From assembly GCA_007844125.1 (NCBI GenBank), contig CM017572.1, positions 22,489,407 through 22,553,406 of the forward strand: a DNA stretch of 64,000 bases, written 5' to 3'. The translations under genes were made by a program, and so were the position numbers. Below the pieces are notes generated by a model that had not been told where the DNA came from, did no database searches, and saw nothing but the letters and a program-made list of their open reading frames with translations. Within the stretch, counting starts at the first letter, position 1. Each line of letters begins with the position of its first letter. This document shows, piece after piece, positions 57,290-64,000 of this stretch. The DNA is from Sinonovacula constricta. Taxonomy: Eukaryota > Mollusca > Bivalvia > Cardiida > Solecurtidae.

Positions 57290-58240
57290 AATACCTTTTT
57301 TCCAAGGCAGACAATTTCATTCTAGTTAATTCTCCTAGAAAGTCTATCAAATACATTTTCAAGGGCAGACAGATTTTCCCTTGTAATTTCTCCAAGGCGG
57401 ACAAAATCCATCCAACATATTTTAACGGACAGAATTCCGTTTTGTAATTTCTCCAAGGCGGACAAAAACTATCCAATACATTTTTAGCGGACAGAATTCC
57501 GTTTGTAATTTCTCCAAGGCGGACAAAAACTAGCTAATACATTTTTCACGGACAGAATCCCGTTTGTAACTTCTCCAAGGCGGACAAAATCCATCCATTG
57601 CATTTTAACGGACAAAATTCCATTTGTAATTTCTCCAAGGCGGACAAAATCCATCCAATACATTTTTAGCGGACAGATTTCCGCTTGTAATTTCTCCATG
57701 GCGGACAAAATCCTTCGAAATGAAAACATTTTCAAATGTGGGGAAAAAATCTTGTAATTTCTTTAAGGCGGACACAATGCCTCCAAAACAATTTCGAGGT
57801 AAGACAAAATTTCTCATGTATTTTTTCCAAGGAGGCACTTAATTTGCCCAGGCGGACACGATCTCGCATATAAAGTCGTGAACATTGCCTTGCTCTATGT
57901 CACAGTGCAACATAGACAAGCAATGGGTAAATACATCCCTCCAGTACATTTTCCAAGGCAGACAAATTAATTCCAATTAATTCTTCTTGACATATAAAAT
58001 CGATCAAATACATTTTTCAGGAACAGACAGAAGTCCGTTTGTAATTTCTCCAAGGCCGACAATATCCATCGAAATGAAAACATTTTGAAAAGTGGAAAAA
58101 AATCGCTTGTAATTTCCTTAAGGCGGACACAATTCTTCCAAAACATTTTCAAGTTAGGACAAAATTCCTCCTGTATTTTTTCCAAGGAGGGACATTATTT
58201 GCTTAGGCGGACATCTCGCATTTAAAGTCGTGAACATTGT
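57290..58240. repeat. About 60-bp tandem repeat in two blocks
   Basis: Units with TTGTAATTTCTCCAAGGCGG, ACAAAATCCATCCAATACAT and GCGGACAGAATTCCG fill 57290-57850, and a second diverged block runs 57955-58240. The distal part (TGTATTTTTTCCAAGGAGG...CATATAAAGTCGTGAACATT) occurs in both blocks, indicating duplication of a larger segment. Minus-strand open frames here are repeat artefacts. Confidence 0.9.
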
Positions 58241-59301
58241 CTATATTGTCAGACAGCCTTGCCTTAAGCCAAAAGTGCTATATGGACAACTGCAGGCAAT
58301 GATAAGGTCAATATTTAACTTATGTTTGTAGTTCAAGACTAGAATGCCTTAACTTACAACCTGACCATTCCAGTCGACCCTACTGATATCGGTACATAGG
58401 TCAAAGAAGAAAACCAACTACACAGGTCCTTATCGCGATAGTGTCAGACCATTCATTTCCGTATATAACTTGAGACGTGAGTTGACGAATTCGGATGAAC
58501 TTCGAAACTCTATATCATTTAGGTAATGCATGTACTTTTCACATGTTTATTAATTATAAATTTATAATCATTATACAACCATGACGGACTGTCGCCTGCA
58601 TTTAGCAGTTAATCGACATTCTCGTAGAGTTTGAATTTAAAAAAAAATATGATCATTTTTGTAATACAGTTCATGTAGTTTTGACCGTAGTTGTTGTTTT
58701 TGGAAAATTCTGTACATCTTAGACTTCTTATAATCGGTCATTTATCACACCAATTTATTGTTACTTAAAAGTTTTCGACCATACGCGAAAGTTAAATCAA
58801 TCTAAAGTAGCACTTGTGTAAACGTCATCCCAGATTTAATTTTTGTTCGAATTATCCATTTTTCGCTGCCTGAAGTTGCGATACTATTATGTACATTGGT
58901 TTTTAGGACATATTGTAAAAATTTATTTTAATGCCATAGTTTAGCGAAAAGTCAAATATAAGGGACTCTAAAATAAACTAATGAAAGAAAGACAAATGTT
59001 ATTCGAATTTATTGACGATGCAATCGATCTGATGTCGACTTGTAGTTATGTGTAACTCGATCTTAGACTCACTTTACTGACACAATCACAATTATCTGAT
59101 ATCTTTAAAACCACGCAGCCAAAACAAGTCAAATATATGTCACAGAAGGCAGACCAAAAATGACAGATCCATCATCGGGCTTAACTTCAATCCTAATGAC
59201 ATCGTACGCATCGGCAAAAACCTGTGTCGGTTTATAACAGTTTCTTCTTTCTCTTCCTCTGACATATTAACAGCTACTAAATTTTGGGGGGGGGGGGGGG
59301 G
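58241..59301. other. Intergenic, no gene recognised
   Basis: AT-rich, no convincing exon. A G-run at 59287-59300 abuts the SINE. Confidence 0.35.
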
Positions 59302-59475
59302 CGCCCGTGGCGTAGTGGTAGAGTCACCGATGTGTACCTTCTCTGACTGCTTAGCCTCTCACCGCGTGGGTTCAAGTCCCGTTCGGGGCAAAGGACTTAA
59401 GATGGGAAGGTCTTCCAGCTGACATGCGGTGCACCGGTGCTTCTACCCAGACATTTGTGTGGGGTCTTCCTCCAA
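59302..59475 (+). repeat. tRNA-derived SINE
   Basis: The head CGTGGCGTAGTGGTAGAG (A box) and CGTGGGTTCAAGTCCCG (B box), then GGAAGGTCTTCCAGCTGAC, GTGCACCGGTGCTTCTACCC and GGTCTTCCTCCAAC. An inverted partial copy of the head follows at about 59479-59521 (GGACTCAAACCCACACGG). Confidence 0.75.
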
Positions 59476-59852
59476 CAAGTCCTTCGCCCGGACCGGGACT
59501 CAAACCCACACGGTGAGAGGCTTTATTTGATTTACCGTATAGATCTAACAATGACAGCCGTAATCATGGCCATTTTAGAAACACCTTGCAAAATTGCCTG
59601 TTTCAATGAAGGTTTCGTCCCGATGAACTTGAAATAATAAAAATGGGATCAAACAACTTAGTCACGGACACATGAAGTGAAAAAGGTGCGGGAAGTTGGC
59701 ACAGCGATCGTTGTTCGACATTGGCATAACATCAGTCGTGTTTTGGTCTAAATGTGATGGTGAGTCAACATTCCGTACGACATTCAGTGCAGCATTCACT
59801 GTGTTGATGATTATCGTGATGAATGCTGGGCAAGTAGTATCTCGAACTTCAA

Positions 59853-61504
59853 TCCATGCATGTGTCCTGTTGCTGGAGCCTAAGGCACGAAGAGTGGTTG
59901 GGGACCAATCTCACTATTTTATCCTTGCAGGTGTCCTGTTGCTGGTCCTGCTAGTATATGTGGTGGGTGGAGACATATCTCACACATTTATCCTTGCAGG
60001 TGTCCTGTTGCTGGTCCTACTAGTATATGGGGTGTGTGGAGGTCTATCTCACACATTTATCCTTGCAGGTGTCCTGTTGCTGGTCCTGCTAGTATATGTG
60101 GTGAGTGGAGACATATCTCACACATTTATCCTTGCAGGTGTTCTGTTGCTGGTCCTGCTGGTATATGTGGTGGGTGGAGACATATCTCATACATTTATCC
60201 TTGCAGGTGTTCCGTTGCTGCTCCTGCTGGTATATGTGGTGGGTGGAGACATATCTCACACATTTATCATTGCAGGTGTCTTGTTGCTGGTCCTGCTAGT
60301 ATATTGGGTGGATAGGTCTATCTCACACTGTTATCCTTGCAGGTGTCCTGTTGCTGGTCCTGCTGGTATATAAGGTGAATGGAGGTCTATCTCACACATT
60401 TATCCTTGCATGTGTTCTGTTGCTGGTCCTGCTAGTATATGAGGTGGATGGAGGTCTATCTCACACATTTATCCTTGCAGGTGTTCTGTTGCTGGTCCTG
60501 CTGGTATATGTGGTGGGTGGAGACATATCTCATACATTTATCCTTGTGGGTGTTTCGTTGCTGCTCCTACTGGTATATGTGGTGGGTGGAGACATATCTC
60601 ACACATTTATCATTGCAGGTGTCTTGTTGCTGGTCCTGCTAGTATATTGGGTGGATAGGTCTATCTCACACTGTTATCCTTGCAGGTGTCCTGTTGCTGG
60701 TCCTGCTGGTATATAAGGTGAATGGAGGTCTATCTCACACATTTATCATTGCAGGTGTCTTGTTGCTGGTCCTGCTAGTATATTGGGTGGATAGGTCTAT
60801 CTCACACTGTTATCCTTGCAGGTGTCCTGTTGCTGGTCCTGCTGGTATATAAGGTGAATGGAGGTCTATCTCACACATTTATCCTTGCATGTGTTCTGTT
60901 GCTGGTCCTGCTAGTATATGAGGTGAATGGAGGTCTATCTCACACATTTATCCTTGCATGTGTTCTGTTGCTGGTCCTGCTAGTATATGAGGTGGATAGG
61001 TCTATCTCACACATTTATCCTTGCAGGTGTTCTGTTGCTGGTCCTGCTGGTATATGGGTGGATGGAGGTCTATCTCACACTGTTATCCTTGCAGGTGTCC
61101 TGTTGCTGGTCCTGCTGGTATATGGGTGGATGGAGGTCTATCTCACACATTTATCCTTGCATGTGTTCTGTTGCTGGTCCTGCTAGTATATGAGGTGGAT
61201 AGGTCTATCTCACACATTTATCCTTGCAGGTGTCCTGTTGCTGCTCCTACTGGTATATGGGTGGATGGAGGTCTATCTCACACATTTATCCTTGCAGGTG
61301 TCCTGTTGCTGGTCCTGCTAGTATATGAGGTGGATGGAGGTCTATCTCACACTGTTATCATTGCAGGTGTCCTGTTGCTGGTCCTGTTGGTATATGGGGT
61401 GGGTGGAGGTCTATCTCACACATTTATCATTGCAGGTGTCCTGTTGCTGGTCCTGCTAGTATATGAGGTGGATGGAGGTCTATCTCACACATTTATCCTT
61501 GCAG
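59853..61504 (+). repeat. 69-bp minisatellite, about 24 units, leading into the second ShKT exon
   Basis: The unit contains CACATTTATCCTTGCAG|GTGTCCTGTTGCTGGTCCTG and TATATGAGGTGGATGGAGG. It has the same 69-bp length and the same acceptor/leader junction as the 22.6-26.5 kb array, in the opposite orientation. Two- and five-unit blocks recur (the ATCATTGCAGGTGTCTTGTT variant at about 60267, 60612 and 60750). The last five or so units are in frame with the ShKT exon and would encode a hydrophobic 23-residue repeat (GGLSHTFILAGVLLLVLLVY...) if retained in an mRNA. Confidence 0.9.
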
Positions 61505-61657
61505 GTGTCCTGTTGCTGGCCCTGCTGGTATATGGGGTATGGGCTGAATGCCAAGACCTGGACTCCCAGGCGTGTGTGGACATGAAGTTGAGGAATCCGA
61601 CCATCTGTGATGATCCACTTGGCCAACAGGTGTGCCCAAGATTCTGTGGACTCTGTC
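61505..61657 (+). CDS. Exon: signal-peptide end and ShKT domain, second locus
   Basis: It has exactly the same length (153 bp), phases and layout as the exon at 22416-22568. The acceptor ATCCTTGCAG is followed by VLLLALLVYGVWA (signal-peptide end), then ECQDLDSQACVDMKL..., six ShKT cysteines ending VCPRFCGLC, and the donor GTAAGT. DNA identity to the first locus is high across the shared VDMKLRN segment. The following LU, stalk and VWA exons are not visible up to 64000, so they lie beyond the window or are absent. The first coding exon is also not found. Reading on past the donor gives only two more residues and a stop. Confidence 0.75.
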
Positions 61658-61860
61658 GTAAGTGACTTATTAAATTTCTGGTCTGATCTGACTCGCGTAC
61701 CCAGCTTTAATTAACACATTCTTACATAACATTGTGCTTACTAACTTTTACAATGTTGTTAATTGTTCCAGAGGGAACTGTGGTAATTATATATAACGTT
61801 CACACACCAGTTTTCCGCAAATTGCCTTTTTCAAGAGTTAAACATAAACAATTTCTGTCT

Positions 61861-61956
61861 CTACATATTTGCAAACGTTTATGTGCGCTGCCATATTAGA
61901 AAACCCGCTAATATTTTCTAATATGGCAGCGCACATAAACGTTTGCAAATATGTAG
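61861..61956. repeat. Perfect palindrome, 43-bp arms, 10-base loop
   Basis: Arms 61861-61903 and 61914-61956 (CTACATATTTGCAAACGTTT...) are exact reverse complements. The sequence before and within the left arm (TTTTTCAAGAGTTAAACA, GCGCTGCCATATTAGAAAA) also occurs at about 38030-38108, so this is a MITE-like dispersed element, in palindromic form here. Confidence 0.85.
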
Positions 61957-62823
61957 TTAGATGTTATTTTACTAACTTTCATCTAACATAAATCTTTACT
62001 TATTGGTATTATTTGACGCGGATACTTGTCAGATAATTTCTGCATAACACTAGCTTATCTTTTTTGATGTTTTTCTCGACCGGATTGTGACAGCAAGTGC
62101 GAATTTATTTTATATTGGCAAATCAAACTGAAGCCAATGGAATAAATTACTATATTTCTAGGAAATTAAATACGAAACAAAGGTTTCAAAGGTCCAAGGT
62201 TTCTTCTAATCTACCAGACATTTATGAAAGTCAAAGAGTGCTACAGGGAACAACAATATTAATAAAACATGTGTAATAAAAAGGGAGGCCACAACCTAAC
62301 CATTGTTAGAAGAATAAAAACAAAATCTTCTAATCAATGCTGAGTATGTTTTGAAAAATAATGCTTTAACTTTAAAAAAAATAAAAAAGTTTATAAGGAA
62401 AGTGCACTTTAACTAAGCAATAATTTCCTCAAGAAATATTTAATAAGCGATTCTGTCATATTTCAGTATGCAGTGATATAGGTAATCAATGGAAAATTGT
62501 ATTGTGTTTGTGCCGTTTTTTCTGTTTTTTTTTTTTTTTTTTTTTTGTAAATATTTTTCTGGTACTCCATTAACCACAAATTCAAAACAAGTTTGTTAAA
62601 TCTGAAATAAAGTAGTTCCATATTTATTTTTTTATTGTAACGACCACATTAGTAGATATTTAAGCACTTTAAACCAACCACGCAGCTGGGTTAACTCTTC
62701 CAAAATTGCGCGGTTAAGCAACGATTACTTTGGCTGGTGTGTGAATGTGTGACCGTTAGAAAGCGCCGGCCTGCGTTACATTGGCGCAACGGTGGGATAG
62801 AGGTTAGACGCCACTAAATAAAT

Positions 62824-63240
62824 GTGTTCTATATTCTTTAGTGAATCGCGAAAAGTTGGAAACAAATTGCACCATGACCAAGTTATGATAGATCCCAATA
62901 ACCATATATAGGTGAAACGAGCTATTTATTGTCAATCAAAAAGACCCAGAAATAAGGCAACTATTGCAACTTGTGAGAAGGTTCTGTTTCATAGAATGCG
63001 CATACCGCCAAATTGCCAGTCGGTAACTGCCAAATTTCAATGAAATACGTACTTCCTGTGCATTTTGCTTTCTCTTTTAATTCTACATAGTTTCAGCTTC
63101 CTTTTGACACCAGAAGATTGAGATTATCTTCAAAATAGAAAATTTAATGCCAAAACATAGCAACAGACTGTTATTAAAGAGAAAAAGTCCATATCACACA
63201 TTCTATTTCCTCTCGGTATTTAGTGTAACCACCCCTAGAG
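62824..63240 (-). repeat. Inverted copy of the dispersed repeat at about 50380-50680
   Basis: TGAATCGCGAAAAGTTGGAAACAAA (here quoted in two parts: TGAATCGCGAAAAG, TTGGAAACAAATT) and AACAGACTGTTATTAAAG match the reverse complement of blocks at 50590-50610 and 50440-50460. The family is unknown and non-coding by eye. Confidence 0.6.
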
Positions 63241-64000
63241 TCAACTGCCGGACTGGAGTTGCTTACTCACGGAACTTCTCAGGCTAGGGACGAGACTTTC
63301 GGGGTGGGGTGTGTGTGTGGGGGGGGTTCTTTTTTGCGACGTGAGTTAAGCGTCTATCAAATTTGCGCGGTTAAGCAACGGTTACTGTGGCTGCTGTACG
63401 GATGGGTGTGAGTGCGCCATTTAGCAGATTATGTTTCCAGAAAGGTTACACAAATACCCACATCTCTCCAGCAATGTTTAAATCTTGCATTGGCACTTCT
63501 TTTAGAAATTGGAAAGAGATAATTCAAATATACGCATCAAATGTGTGTCTTTCATTTTTGTGTGATTGCGTTTCTAAAAGACATAATAATGCTGGCCGTC
63601 AAATCCTTTTGTCTTCTCCGAATCGATTTAAATAAAGTCATAGAAATTAGGATTGAAATTTACAAGCACGTCGGGCTAGTAAGTAAGCAATTTTCTCTAG
63701 CCCGAAAGAAAATTCATTAATCTAAATTAAATTCTGTATTAATTTACAAATAAATCTTAAAAAAAAATAAGATATAAAATATAAAAAAAACACCATTTAG
63801 GGTATTTTTCCCGGGTTTTGCACCAGAAACATATTTCAGTTTCATTTGCACTGCCATTTTGTTCTGTGGCCCGGCTGATTTTCATTTGGTATAGAACATT
63901 ATGTACCATGCGGGAGCCAAAATACCGCGTGGTTCCTGCGCAATGAACATATTGTCGGTTTAGTGCGCATAACACGTTTATGATACAAGCGACAGCTTGC
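63241..64000. other. Intergenic to window end
   Basis: GCGCGGTTAAGCAACGGTTAC at about 63364 is a diverged second copy of 62708-62730. Otherwise nothing recognisable. Confidence 0.4.

Noticed and set aside
59696..59852. First exon of the second ShKT gene, with GATG|GTGAGT at about 59759 as donor
   Set aside because: The donor looks good, but the frame begins at a non-ATG codon and the phase does not match the ShKT exon.

Overview
The window looks like a chromosome segment from a marine bivalve or another lophotrochozoan. Evidence: spliced genes with canonical GT..AG introns, AT-rich non-coding DNA, many tRNA-derived SINEs, a dispersed repeat with the GGCCCTTTGTCGCTCACCTG end that I associate with bivalve genomes, hAT-like DNA transposons and large minisatellites. 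The species is not identifiable from what I can see. Coding density is very low and mobile or tandem-repeat DNA dominates.

1-16 kb: a young integrase-type DNA transposon (Ginger-like, or an integrase-bearing relative), with terminal inverted repeats (TIRs) of about 211 bp, an integrase gene and an overlapping second gene encoding an OTU cysteine-protease domain plus an F-box-like motif. A second, 5'-truncated copy follows in the same orientation, joined exactly at the first copy's right terminus. The whole composite (300-15706) is flanked by one 6-bp target duplication (CAGGTG) and splits a tRNA-like SINE. The simplest reading is self-insertion followed by loss, or assembly collapse, of one 5' half.

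17.4-22.6 kb, minus strand: a spliced gene assembled here from five exons with matching phases and canonical splice sites. It encodes the end of a signal peptide, a ShKT domain, a 10-cysteine LU (Ly6/uPAR-type) domain, a Thr/Pro-rich stalk and a VWA-like domain with a degenerate metal site. Directly upstream lie about 57 copies of a 69-bp minisatellite (22.6-26.5 kb) and a 53-bp array sharing its core (26.7-28.0 kb). Each 69-bp unit resembles the 5' boundary of the ShKT exon: splice acceptor plus signal-peptide core. At 59.9-61.5 kb on the plus strand a second 69-bp array of the same type runs into a second, paralogous ShKT exon of identical length, so the two loci are divergently arranged with their arrays facing each other.

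28-39 kb: SINEs, a roughly 2.8-kb hAT-like element (30143-32963) with a duplicated right end, and microsatellites. 39.0-49.3 kb: a roughly 10.2-kb satellite of a 60-bp monomer with higher-order repeats. 51.4-52.5 kb: an intact single-exon class A GPCR. 53-59.8 kb: SINEs, a 431-bp MITE and two further minisatellites. 61.7-64 kb: a 43-bp-arm palindrome and dispersed repeats.

The two host gene systems I can support are the duplicated ShKT locus and the GPCR. The most unusual features are the exon-boundary minisatellite shared by both ShKT loci, the ShKT-LU-VWA architecture, and the integrase + OTU/F-box transposon in its self-inserted state.
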